A stretch of 64,000 bases of DNA, taken from assembly GCF_030817535.1 (NCBI RefSeq), contig NZ_JAUSZL010000002.1:186001-250000 (forward strand), in the 5' to 3' direction. Below are positions 1-7,889 of the stretch, one piece after another. This DNA comes from Streptomyces sp. V3I8. GTDB lineage: Bacteria; Actinomycetota; Actinomycetes; Streptomycetales; Streptomycetaceae. Made by a program: the position numbers and the translations under genes. Positions within the stretch are counted from its first letter, which is position 1. Each line of letters starts with the position of its first letter. The notes under the pieces are model-generated. The model was not told the DNA's origin. It was given only the letters and a program-made list of their open reading frames with translations, and searched no databases.

Positions 1-23
1 TCGACAAGATCAACGCGGGCTGA
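1..23 (+). CDS. C-terminal end of an upstream gene (partial)
   Basis: The first bases read as a short open frame ending in TGA at 21-23 and encode a tail of Asp-Lys-Ile-Asn-Ala-Gly. This looks like the last codons of a gene cut by the window edge, because codon use is typical and the next 800 bases carry no gene. The protein cannot be identified from six residues, and a chance frame cannot be excluded. Confidence 0.3.
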
Positions 24-121
24 GCGGCGGGCTGGGGCGCGGCCTGGCGCCGGGCGCCTGGACGCCTGCAGTCGGGCCGCCTGCTGCCGCACGGACGCCG
101 CTGCGGGCCGGCTCCGCGCGA

Positions 122-155
122 GTGGCTGGTGGCTGGTGGCTGGTGGCTGGTGGCT
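122..155. repeat. Tandem GTGGCTG repeat (nearly 5 copies)
   Basis: A perfect 7-base unit, GTGGCTG, is repeated four full times plus six bases. It is non-coding and may vary in copy number between strains. Confidence 0.9.
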
Positions 156-410
156 CAGCCGTACTGTCTGCCGTCGGGGTGCCGTGCCGGGATCCGGCCG
201 CCGGTGGCCGGCCGTGCCGGACGCCCCGCACGTGAGGCGGACGTCACCGGGCGGCGGCACGGTGCGGGCCGCCGCCTTGCGCGGGCCGCCTGGTTCCAGC
301 TCGGCGTCCCGAGGGCGCGGCCGGGCGCGGCGGGTGTGGCGGGACACAAAGGGAGACGCCCGGGTTCTCGTGCGTACGGGGCAGCTGGGCCACCGGGCCA
401 CCTGTCTCAC

Positions 411-458
411 CGTGTCGCCGTGTCGCCGTGTCGCCGTGTCGCCGTGTCGCCGTGTCGC
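411..458. repeat. Tandem CGTGTCGC repeat (6 copies)
   Basis: Six perfect copies of an 8-base unit, CGTGTCGC, followed by a degenerate edge. An 8-base period does not preserve a reading frame, which supports a non-coding reading. It could be a slippage hotspot. Confidence 0.9.
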
Positions 459-867
459 CGGGCGGTGTCGAGCACGCCTGTGGTGAATCCTTCCCGTACC
501 GGAAGCCCACGTTCGTGGCTGCTGGTGCTAGCGTGACGGTCATGACCGCGTACCCGATCCTGTGTGACGACCGGCCGAAGAGCCGTGTCGCACGTGGTGT
601 GTGCGCTCCCCGCGGCCTGTGCTTCCTGCGCCGCCGCGGCCGGGTCGGGTCTCCCCCGGTCCCCGCCTCTTCCTGTTACTGACCCGACGCCCCACCGGAT
701 CCGCCGCCCCGCCCACCTGCCCGGCGCCGCGATCCCCGCTCGAGGTCCGCCCCGCCCCGCCACCGGTGTCACCATCGCCTGCGATCCGCAGGGCGGGCCC
801 ACGCCAGGTGTTCCACGCCTTCCGTTCGACGGCCGTGTCCGCCCCCGATCACCAGGAGATGTTCCCG

Positions 868-1824
868 TTGACCACCACCACACCGCCCGTCTCCCCCGTC
901 CTTCCCTCCTTCCCGGTCCTGCGCGACCACCGCATACCCGCCGACGGGCTCTACGAGGGCACCCGCATCCTTGAACGGCTGCCCACCGGGGTCCCTGAAC
1001 GCCCGTACGAACGCTTCGAGTTGGTGCCACAGGCACGTACGATCGGTGCGGTGGTGCGGAGCGTGGACCTGTCCCGGCCCCTGACGGACGAGCTGCGCGA
1101 GGAGCTGAACCGTGCCCTGCTGGAGTGGAAGGTGCTCTTCTTCCGCGGTCAGCACCTCACCTCCGCCGCCCAGCGCGACTTCGCCCGCAACTGGGGTGAG
1201 CTGGAGACCAATCCGCTGCTCGCGACCGGTGACGCCGCCGAGGTGGTGCGCTTCGACAAGGCGACGGGGGCGGCTCCGACGTTCGAGAACGTCTGGCACA
1301 CCGATGTCACCTTCCGGCCGCGGCCCGCGATGGGCGCGGTGCTGCAACTGCGCGAGGTGCCGCCCTTCGGCGGGGACACCATGTGGGCGGACATGGCCGC
1401 GGCCTACGACAACCTCCCCGAGGACGTGCGGGCCCGTATCGACGGCGCCCGCGCGGTCCACGACTTCCTGCCGGGCTTCGCCCGCTTCTACCCGGCCGAG
1501 CGTCTCGCCCCGTACCAGGAACAGTTCCCGCCGGTCGAACACCCCGTGGTGCGCCGGCACCCGGAGACCGGGCGGCGCATGCTCTTCGTCAACACCTCCT
1601 TCACCACGCGGATCGTCGGCATGGGCCAGGAGGAGAGCGACCGCCTGCTGCGCCTGCTGTTCCAGCAGGCCCATGTGCCCGAGTTCCAGGTGCGGTTCCG
1701 CTGGCAGCAGGGCGACGTCGCGTTCTGGGACAACCGCGCGACCCAGCACTACGCGGTGAACGACTACGCACCGCACGGGCGCGTGGCCGAGCGGGTGGCG
1801 ATCGCCGGGGACCAGCCCTTCTGA
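868..1824 (+). CDS. TauD/TfdA-family Fe(II)/2-oxoglutarate dioxygenase
   Basis: Predicted cytosolic non-haem iron dioxygenase that couples 2-oxoglutarate decarboxylation to oxidation of a small, often sulfonated or acidic, substrate. The 2-His-1-carboxylate iron site is visible as HTD at residues 144-146 and a distal His in TQHYAVNDY near residue 294. The 2-oxoglutarate-binding Arg is in ERVAIAG near residue 309. The length of 318 residues is normal for the family. I chose the TTG at 868 because an AGGAG lies 9 bases upstream; an in-frame ATG at 859 abuts that same AGGAG and is less likely. The substrate is unknown: taurine, alkyl-sulfate or a natural-product intermediate are all possible, and no transporter or partner enzyme lies nearby. 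Confidence 0.9.
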   Translation: MTTTTPPVSPVLPSFPVLRDHRIPADGLYEGTRILERLPTGVPERPYERFELVPQARTIGAVVRSVDLSRPLTDELREELNRALLEWKVLFFRGQHLTSAAQRDFARNWGELETNPLLATGDAAEVVRFDKATGAAPTFENVWHTDVTFRPRPAMGAVLQLREVPPFGGDTMWADMAAAYDNLPEDVRARIDGARAVHDFLPGFARFYPAERLAPYQEQFPPVEHPVVRRHPETGRRMLFVNTSFTTRIVGMGQEESDRLLRLLFQQAHVPEFQVRFRWQQGDVAFWDNRATQHYAVNDYAPHGRVAERVAIAGDQPF

Positions 1825-1926
1825 GGGGCCGTAGGAGAAAACCCTTACGGCGCTGTCGGTTGCCCCTGTTAGTTTCGAGCGCTCGTGTGATCCACGAGCC
1901 TCAACCGCTCACGCAGGAGGCACAAG

Positions 1927-4077
1927 TTGACAGGGTTCAGAAGGACGGGCCGACGCAGACGGACGGCGGTGGGGAGCTGTGCGGTGGCGCTGCTCGTCAC
2001 CGCCGCCGGGACGGCGCACGCGGTGGACAACCTGCCGCCGAAGCAGCCGCTCGTCCAGGACCTCCGGTCGGGGAGCAAGGCCTGCGCGACCGGCGACGAC
2101 ACGGCATACGTGTCGGCGCCGCCCAGGCTCGACGCGGTGCTGTACGACCCCGAGGAGGACAACCAGCCCTCCGAGAGCAGCCCGGTCAGCGGCGAGTTCG
2201 AGGCCTGGTGGACGGACGCGGCCGGGGCGGAGCAGCGGCTGACGTACACCACCATCACGCTGACGTCGGGGTCGCACCAGTACTGGAGGATGCCGGACGA
2301 CGTCCCGGCGAACACCGTCGTCTCCTGGCACGTGCGCGCGAACGACGGCAAGGCGACCTCCGCCTGGAGCGACGAGGGCGACGGGGCGGTCTGCTCGTTC
2401 GTGTACGACGACGAGAGCCCGGCGAAGGCGACGATCACCTCTCCCGAATACCCCGAGCCGGAGAACGTCTTCTGGGTGGACGGGGTGGGTGTCTACGGCC
2501 ACTTCACCGTCGACTCGCCCTCGGACGACGTGGTGTCGTACGTGTACGGCTTTGCGGGCGGCCCTTACGGAACAGTCGCCGCGGAGCGACCGGGCTCGGC
2601 CGTGACCCTTCCCTACCTGCCGCTCTCCTCGGGGCCCAAGTCGCTGACGATCCGCGCGATCGACCGGGCGGGCCGGAGCAGCGGGGAGTCCCTGTACAGG
2701 TTCAACGTGAAGGCCGGCCGCGCTCCCGTCGCCCGCTGGAAGCTGGACGACCCGGCGGGTTCCCGCTCCGCCGGCGCCGAGTCGGGCACCGCCGCACGGG
2801 CCGGGACCGGTGTGGCCTTCGGCGGCCCGGCGCCCTCGCGCACCGGAGCCTCCGCCACGGCCCGCCTCGACGGCAGCGGTCACGGCTTCCTCACCCCGGA
2901 CGTCCCGGTGGCCGACATCCGCAAGACTTTCGCGGTGAGCGCCTGGGTGCGTCCCGCCGGGACCGGCCGGAACATGACTGTCGCCAGTCAGGACGCGGAC
3001 GGGGCCCCCGGCTTCGCCCTCGGGCTGCGGCAGCAGGACTCCGGTGCCGCCTGGTCGTTCGCGATCGGCGGCGCGCGAGTGACCGGCGGCGCCCCCGAGA
3101 GCGGCGAATGGGCCCAGGTGCTGGGCCTGTACGACGCCGAGACCGGGAAGGCACGGCTGTACGTCAACGGGCACGAGGTCGGTACGGCGGCGCAGGCGTC
3201 CCCCGTCGAGGCGGCCGGCGCCTTCCAGATCGGGCGTGCCCGCGGGTCGGCCGGCTACCGGGACCGGTGGCACGGAGACATCGGTGACGTACAGGTGCAC
3301 GACCGGGTCGTGGTGCCGGACGAGGCGGCCGAACTGGCCTACCGCAAGCCGGAGCTGCTCGGTCACTGGTCGCTGGACAGCGCCACGGACGGTACGAGTC
3401 CCGAGCAGTCCGGCGGCGCGCCGCTGCGGCTCGGCACGGGAGCTTCGGTTTACCGGGGCTCCGACAGTCCCTGCATCCCGGACCTCGACCCCGACTGCAC
3501 CTACGTACCGCCGCCCCTCGTCGGCGACGGACATCTGCGTCTGGACGGCGAGAACGGGTACGCCGCTGCCGACGGGCCCGTCGTGGACACCAGGGACAGC
3601 TTCACCCTCGGCGTCGTCGTACGCCTCGCGGACTCCGAGCCCGCCCACCCGATGACCGTGCTGTCACAGGCCGGCGAGCACACCGACGCGTTCAAGGTGC
3701 GCTACGAGCCCTCCGCCCACACCTGGCAGCTGGTGATGCCGGAGAAGGACGAGGCCGGGGCCCCCGAGAGGGTGGTGTCCCAGATCGAGGGCGCGGACGG
3801 AGGAGAGGGCCAGGGCCACCGTCTGGCCGTGGTCTATGACGACGCGGCCGACGCGATCAGGCTCTACCTCGACGGTTACACCCATGCCGGGGCGACCGGG
3901 ACCCTGCCGGACGGCTGGAAGAGCACCGGTGCCCTGCAGATCGGTCGCTCCCAGGCCGGTGACGGCTGGGGTGAGTACCTGCACGGCGACGTGGACGAGG
4001 TGCAGGCCTACGCCGGTGCCCTGCGGGACGGTGACATCGGTGGGCTGGGGTCGGGGGGAGGGCCCTGCCTGTGCTGA
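1927..4077 (+). CDS. Secreted protein with two LamG-like jellyroll domains
   Basis: Predicted extracellular carbohydrate- or surface-binding protein of 716 residues. It opens with a twin-arginine-rich basic stretch and a hydrophobic core ending in AHA, so cleavage after residue 32 is likely. Residues 33-260 resemble a beta-rich Ig/fibronectin-like region. Two LamG/concanavalin-type domains follow, roughly 265-475 and 480-710, each with the LYVNGHEVG- or LYLDGYTHAG-type strand followed by LQIGR and an HGD(I/V)D(E/D)VQ strand. The TTG start at 1927 is supported by AGGAGG at 1915-1920, six bases upstream. No catalytic motif is visible. Streptomyces LamG proteins are often larger and may carry toxin or sugar-binding modules; this one has neither an RHS nor a toxin tail. 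The last residues (GGGPCLC) include two cysteines. Confidence 0.82.
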   Translation: MTGFRRTGRRRRTAVGSCAVALLVTAAGTAHAVDNLPPKQPLVQDLRSGSKACATGDDTAYVSAPPRLDAVLYDPEEDNQPSESSPVSGEFEAWWTDAAGAEQRLTYTTITLTSGSHQYWRMPDDVPANTVVSWHVRANDGKATSAWSDEGDGAVCSFVYDDESPAKATITSPEYPEPENVFWVDGVGVYGHFTVDSPSDDVVSYVYGFAGGPYGTVAAERPGSAVTLPYLPLSSGPKSLTIRAIDRAGRSSGESLYRFNVKAGRAPVARWKLDDPAGSRSAGAESGTAARAGTGVAFGGPAPSRTGASATARLDGSGHGFLTPDVPVADIRKTFAVSAWVRPAGTGRNMTVASQDADGAPGFALGLRQQDSGAAWSFAIGGARVTGGAPESGEWAQVLGLYDAETGKARLYVNGHEVGTAAQASPVEAAGAFQIGRARGSAGYRDRWHGDIGDVQVHDRVVVPDEAAELAYRKPELLGHWSLDSATDGTSPEQSGGAPLRLGTGASVYRGSDSPCIPDLDPDCTYVPPPLVGDGHLRLDGENGYAAADGPVVDTRDSFTLGVVVRLADSEPAHPMTVLSQAGEHTDAFKVRYEPSAHTWQLVMPEKDEAGAPERVVSQIEGADGGEGQGHRLAVVYDDAADAIRLYLDGYTHAGATGTLPDGWKSTGALQIGRSQAGDGWGEYLHGDVDEVQAYAGALRDGDIGGLGSGGGPCLC

Positions 4078-4399
4078 TGTCCGTCCGGTGGGCTTCGGTC
4101 TTCTGACAGGTTCACTCGTTCGGCCCCGCCCGGCCGCGCCTCGGGGCGTGCCGTGGGCGGGGGTGCGGCCTGCGGTCCCGCCTGGCGGGGGCCCGTGGGC
4201 GGAACGAAACGTTCGAATTCGAGCGACTTCTCGCGGATGCGTGGTCGCGGGGTGGCACGGAGTCTGAAGGGCGTCACCGCCGCGGCTCGTACCGCCGCGC
4301 GAACGACCGCTTCTGCGGACCGCGAAGGACTGCCGGCCGTCCCCCGTCCCGACCTCGGGGACCGGCCGTGTCCAGCGGGCGAGTCGAACGGAGAGAGCA
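4078..4399. other. Intergenic region upstream of the inositol/YcaO operon
   Basis: This 320-base gap should hold the promoter of the nine-gene operon that follows. No gene is supported. The AT-richer patch at 4201-4222 has overlapping palindromes (see separate entry). No short RiPP-precursor-like ORF with its own ribosome binding site was found here, which matters because the operon encodes a YcaO protein. Confidence 0.5.
4205..4221. promoter_or_regulatory. Overlapping palindromes, possible operator of the YcaO operon
   Basis: CGAA-ACG-TTCG (4205-4215) runs directly into the perfect palindrome CGAATTCG (4214-4221). The patch is markedly AT-richer than its surroundings and lies about 180 bases upstream of the first gene of the operon. 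A regulatory role is inference; no regulator gene lies in the operon. Confidence 0.3.
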
Positions 4400-5695
4400 A
4401 TGAGCGGACCGATCGAGGCACGGGCTCCCCGGCACGGACGAGCAGGAGCCCCGGCCGGCCGGCTGGGCGCCGCGGTCGTCGGCCTGGGCGGAGCGGTGGC
4501 CACCACCGCCGTGGCCGGGGTGGAACTGCTCAAGCTCGGCGTCTGCGGCCAGGACGGGCTGCCGCTCGCGGCCCGCACGGACCTGGTGCCCTACGAGGCG
4601 ATGGTGTTCGGCGGCTGGGACGTGTCGGCCGACGACCTGGCCAAGGCCGCCCATCTGCACCGGGTCCTCGAACCCGCGCAGATCGAGGCCGTCGCCGGTC
4701 AGCTCCAGCGGCTGCGGCCGTGGCCCGCCGTGGCCGACTCCGACTACTGCCGCGCGGTCACCGGCGCCAACGTCGTCGCCATCGACGGCCTGCGGGAACG
4801 GACCGAGCGCATCCGGGAGGACCTGCGGCGTTTCCGGGACGACCAGGACCTGGACGAGGTGGTCGTGGTCAACCTGGCGTCCACCGAGCGGCTGCCCGAC
4901 CCGGCGTCGCCCGCCCTCGCCTCCGTCGAGGCGTTCGAGGCGGCACTGGACACCGGCGACGAGGCGGTCACGCCTTCCATGCTCTACGCCTACGCGGCCC
5001 TGCGGGAGGGCATGGCGTATCTGAACTTCACCCCGAGCTCCGGCGCCGGCGTGCCCGCGCTGACCCTGCTGGCCGAGCGGCAGGGCGTGCCGGTCGCCGG
5101 CAAGGACGGCAAGACCGGGCAGACCATGGTCAAGACGGTGCTCGCCCCCGCCCTGCGCTCGCGGGCCCTGCGCGTGGAGGGCTGGTACTCCACCAACCTG
5201 CTGGGCAACCGCGACGGACAGGCGCTGGAGGACCCCGACTCGCTGGCCAGCAAGACGGCCACCAAGGAGTCGGTGCTGGACGAGGTGCTCGGGTACCCGG
5301 TGGAGGACCACAAGGTCCGCATCGAGTACTACCGGCCGCGCGGCGACGAGAAGGAGGCCTGGGACAACATCGACCTCGTGGGCTTCCTCGGCCGCCGTAT
5401 GCAGATGAAGATCGACTTCCTGTGCCGGGACTCCGTCCTGGCCGCTCCGCTGGTGCTGGACCTGGTCCGGCTGCTGGCCGAGGCGCGCCGCCGCGGTGAG
5501 CGCGGGGTGCAGGAGCAGTTCGGGTACTTCTTCAAGGCCCCCATGACCGCCGACGGCAAGGCCCCGGAGCACGCCCTCCACCGCCAGGAACAGGTCCTGC
5601 TGGACTGGCTCGACGGCACGGACCGGGTCGGCACGGACCAGGTAGGCACGGACCGGGTCGGCGCCGACCCGGTCGGGTGGAGTGGGCGCTCATGA
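4400..5695 (+). CDS. myo-Inositol-1-phosphate synthase family protein
   Basis: Predicted NAD-dependent isomerase/cyclase converting glucose 6-phosphate to inositol 3-phosphate (1L-myo-inositol 1-phosphate), in the cytosol. The N-terminus has the Rossmann signature VVGLGGAVATT near residues 25-35. The family's catalytic Lys region appears as GKDGKTGQTMVK, followed by the STNLLGNRDGQAL segment. The C-terminal half has KEAWDNIDLVGFLGRRM and DSVLAAPLVLDLVRLL, which match the family core. An upstream GGAGAG four bases from the ATG fixes the start. The last ~20 residues are four copies of a five-residue repeat (GTDRV-type) not expected in this family. It is the first gene of a nine-gene operon and overlaps the next by ATGA. 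It is likely a pathway-specific paralog of the housekeeping enzyme, supplying an inositol-phosphate acceptor to the downstream GT4 enzyme. Confidence 0.88.
   Translation: MSGPIEARAPRHGRAGAPAGRLGAAVVGLGGAVATTAVAGVELLKLGVCGQDGLPLAARTDLVPYEAMVFGGWDVSADDLAKAAHLHRVLEPAQIEAVAGQLQRLRPWPAVADSDYCRAVTGANVVAIDGLRERTERIREDLRRFRDDQDLDEVVVVNLASTERLPDPASPALASVEAFEAALDTGDEAVTPSMLYAYAALREGMAYLNFTPSSGAGVPALTLLAERQGVPVAGKDGKTGQTMVKTVLAPALRSRALRVEGWYSTNLLGNRDGQALEDPDSLASKTATKESVLDEVLGYPVEDHKVRIEYYRPRGDEKEAWDNIDLVGFLGRRMQMKIDFLCRDSVLAAPLVLDLVRLLAEARRRGERGVQEQFGYFFKAPMTADGKAPEHALHRQEQVLLDWLDGTDRVGTDQVGTDRVGADPVGWSGRS
5615..5674 (+). repeat. Coding 15-base tandem repeat (4 copies) in the synthase tail
   Basis: Four 15-base units of the form GGCACGGACCGGGTC encode GTDRV, GTDQV, GTDRV and GADPV at the extreme C-terminus of the inositol-phosphate synthase. 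The unit is a multiple of three, so copy-number change would lengthen or shorten the tail without a frameshift. Confidence 0.9.
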
Positions 5696-6675
5696 CGCAG
5701 ACCGCTCCCCGCCCGTCACGGCAGGATGTCGTGGAGGTGCCGCGCGACGCCCTGCGGGCGGCCCTCCCCCTGCTGCGCGAGATCGGTGACCTCAAGCGGG
5801 TCCGTACCGCCGACGGTGGCGGTACGGACGGAGCCGACAGCGGTGCGTCGGCGGCCGAGCGTGCCTTCCGCCGGTCGTGGGCGGAGCTGGCGCACGGCGC
5901 GGATCCCCACGACGTGGCCGTGCGCGCGGGTGCGGCCGCCGTCGCCGGAGCCCGTCTGGCCGGGGTCGACGGACCCGTGCTGCGCAGGTGCGGGCTCACG
6001 GCGGACGAGGCGGCGGCCGTACTGGGGCGCTCGGTCGCACAGCACGCGGACGGCCTGGGTCCGCGGACGTCCGCCCTCCTGAGCGCGGCGCTGCAGAGCC
6101 TGACGCAGGACCCGTGCGGGGCCTGCGAGGTCCCGGTCCCGGAGTTCGCCGCGGCCCTGTGCGCCCAGCCCCGCGCGGGTGCCACCTGCCCGGGGCGGCC
6201 CCGGCTGATGGTGGAACCGCCCGAGAGCCACGGCGACCACTGCTGGGCGGTGGCGGTCTACGGGGTGCTGCTGGCCGAGGCGTTCGGCGCCGAGCCCGGT
6301 GACGTCTTCCTGCTCGGTCTGGGGCACCACCTGCACAACGCCGTGCTGCCCGACGCCGGTTTCAGCGGGGAGGAACTGCTCGGCGGGCACCTGCCCGCCG
6401 TGGTCGCACGCCTGACGCAGGAGCAGCTCGCCGTGCTGCCCGGCCCCCTCGCCGCGCGCCTCGGCTCACTGCTCGCCCTGCGGGAGGCCGCCGAGGCACC
6501 GGTCGCGCGGGCGTTCCACGCCGCCGACGTCCTCGACCGCGTGCTGCAGGTACGCCATCACGCACGGGCCGCCGCCTTCACCGCCGAACAGGCGCTGGAC
6601 GACCTTGACCTGGTACACCCCTGCGCGGTGTCAGGCTTCCACCGGGCCGTGCTGGACGCGGCGGAGGCGGCGTGA
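5692..6675 (+). CDS. HD-domain-like protein with altered metal motif
   Basis: I do not recognise a named family, but the middle of this 327-residue protein reads like an HD-superfamily fold. It has a His in SHGDHCWAVAVYG, a following helix AEAFGAEPGDVFLLGL, then GHHLHNAVLPDAGF where LHN sits where LLHD is usual, and a late Asp in HAADVLDRV. The canonical His-Asp pair is therefore His-Asn, so it may be a weak phosphohydrolase, a diiron oxygenase-like variant (myo-inositol oxygenase is also an HD-fold enzyme), or non-catalytic. A Cys-rich patch (DPCGACEV, ATCPG) lies just before the domain. The ATG at 5692 overlaps the previous stop as ATGA and has GGAG nine bases upstream. It is translationally coupled within the operon. 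The role in the pathway is inference. Confidence 0.75.
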   Translation: MTQTAPRPSRQDVVEVPRDALRAALPLLREIGDLKRVRTADGGGTDGADSGASAAERAFRRSWAELAHGADPHDVAVRAGAAAVAGARLAGVDGPVLRRCGLTADEAAAVLGRSVAQHADGLGPRTSALLSAALQSLTQDPCGACEVPVPEFAAALCAQPRAGATCPGRPRLMVEPPESHGDHCWAVAVYGVLLAEAFGAEPGDVFLLGLGHHLHNAVLPDAGFSGEELLGGHLPAVVARLTQEQLAVLPGPLAARLGSLLALREAAEAPVARAFHAADVLDRVLQVRHHARAAAFTAEQALDDLDLVHPCAVSGFHRAVLDAAEAA

Positions 6676-7889
6676 AGGCCGCGGCGGGGCGTACGGCGGC
6701 CGGGCGCTCGCCGGCGCCGGTCGCGTCCGGACTGATCAGTCCCGGCAACGGGGCCCCGCTGCGTTCCTGCGGTCCCGGGCTCCTCACCGACGGGGAGCGG
6801 CGCTGGCCCGTCGTGGCCGGCATCCCCTGGCTGCGTACCGGTCGCGAGGAGTTGCGCGAACGGGCCGTGCGCGGCATCGAGGAGGGCGATCCGGACAGCG
6901 CCGCGCTCGTCCTGCTGGCCGACGCCGACGACTGGTGGGACGGTCCCGTCCCCTCCCCCGGCACACTGCGCGGCGCGTTGCGGGCGGCCTGTCTGCGCGA
7001 GGCCGTCTCGTTGCTGGGCATGGGCAGGGTCGGCGACTACTTCCTGCACCGGTGGAGCGATCCGACCTGGCTGGCCGTGCTGGCCCTGACGGCGCGCCAC
7101 TCCCCGGGCTCGGGGCCGGCGGCGTTGCCGGTGCTGGAACTGGCGTGCGGCGCAGGCCACTTGCTGCGCCAGCTGGAACTGCGCGGGCACCGGGACCTGA
7201 CCGGCGTCGACGTGGTCTTCGCCAAGCTGTGGCTGGCCCGGCACTTCGTCGCGCCCCGGGCCCGGCTGGTGTGCGCGGACGTCACCGCGCCCTGGCCGCT
7301 GCCGCCGCCGGGCCGCCCGGCCTATGTGGCCTGCCACGACGCGCTGTACTTCCTGCCGCACAAGGCGGAGGTGGTCCGTCGTGCCGTGGAGTACGCCGCC
7401 GGTGGCGGCGTCGTCCTCGGCCACTGCCACAACTCCCTGGTCCCCGGGCCCGTTTCCGGGCTGCCGCTGGACCCGGACGGCTGGCGGTCGCTGCTGCCCG
7501 GGGCCCTGTGCTACGACGACGCGGACCTGACACGCGCCTTGCTGGAGCAGCGCGTGCCGCAGCCGCGCACGGCCGCGGAGCTGGCCGGCAGCGAGGCCGT
7601 CGCCCTGGTCGCCACCCCGCCGCCGCCCGCCGGGTACGGCCCCTTCGCACCCGACCGTCCGGTCCCCGGGCGGCCCCTGCGGCCCAACCCGCTCTACCAC
7701 GACGGGGTGCTGCGCTGGCCGGGCGACCGGTGGCGGGACGAGTACGGGCCGGGCGCCGCCGCCTACCTGCCCGACCGCGTCGACCTCTCCCCCGGCCTGC
7801 TCGCCGACGCGCGGGCCGGACGCCTGACGTGCGAGGTGACCGCTCTCGCCCGGTGTCGGGTGCTGCTGGACCTCCCGGAGCGATGGTGA
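6672..7889 (+). CDS. Class I SAM-dependent methyltransferase domain protein
   Basis: 405-residue cytosolic protein with a class I methyltransferase motif I, VLELACGAGHLLRQL, near residues 157-171, followed by GVDVVFAKLWLAR and a motif II-like CADVTAPWPL. A HDALYFL segment follows where the post-I acidic and motif III strands are expected. Before the domain lies a ~100-residue region with LRSCGPGLLTDGERRWPVVAGIPWLR, a short Trm112/zinc-ribbon-like linker seen in front of some methyltransferases, and after it a ~110-residue Pro-rich region. The GTG start forms a GTGA overlap with the upstream stop. The substrate is unknown; by context it is a sugar, an inositol or an amide/thioamide product of the same operon. 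The gene also overlaps the next one by seven bases. Confidence 0.82.
   Translation: MKAAAGRTAAGRSPAPVASGLISPGNGAPLRSCGPGLLTDGERRWPVVAGIPWLRTGREELRERAVRGIEEGDPDSAALVLLADADDWWDGPVPSPGTLRGALRAACLREAVSLLGMGRVGDYFLHRWSDPTWLAVLALTARHSPGSGPAALPVLELACGAGHLLRQLELRGHRDLTGVDVVFAKLWLARHFVAPRARLVCADVTAPWPLPPPGRPAYVACHDALYFLPHKAEVVRRAVEYAAGGGVVLGHCHNSLVPGPVSGLPLDPDGWRSLLPGALCYDDADLTRALLEQRVPQPRTAAELAGSEAVALVATPPPPAGYGPFAPDRPVPGRPLRPNPLYHDGVLRWPGDRWRDEYGPGAAAYLPDRVDLSPGLLADARAGRLTCEVTALARCRVLLDLPERW

Larger units (their letters stand above)
24..867. other. Gene-free, repeat-bearing intergenic region
   Basis: About 840 bases with no convincing gene. Open frames here are Arg/Pro/Ala-rich, overlap one another on both strands and lack ribosome binding sites. 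Two tandem repeats lie here, a 7-base unit at 122-155 and an 8-base unit at 411-458. No clear promoter was found for the dioxygenase gene that follows. Confidence 0.5.

Noticed and set aside
4153..4399. Possible RiPP precursor peptide upstream of the YcaO operon
   Set aside because: The only frames in the leader continue into the synthase gene in another frame and lack a leader/core pattern or ribosome binding site.
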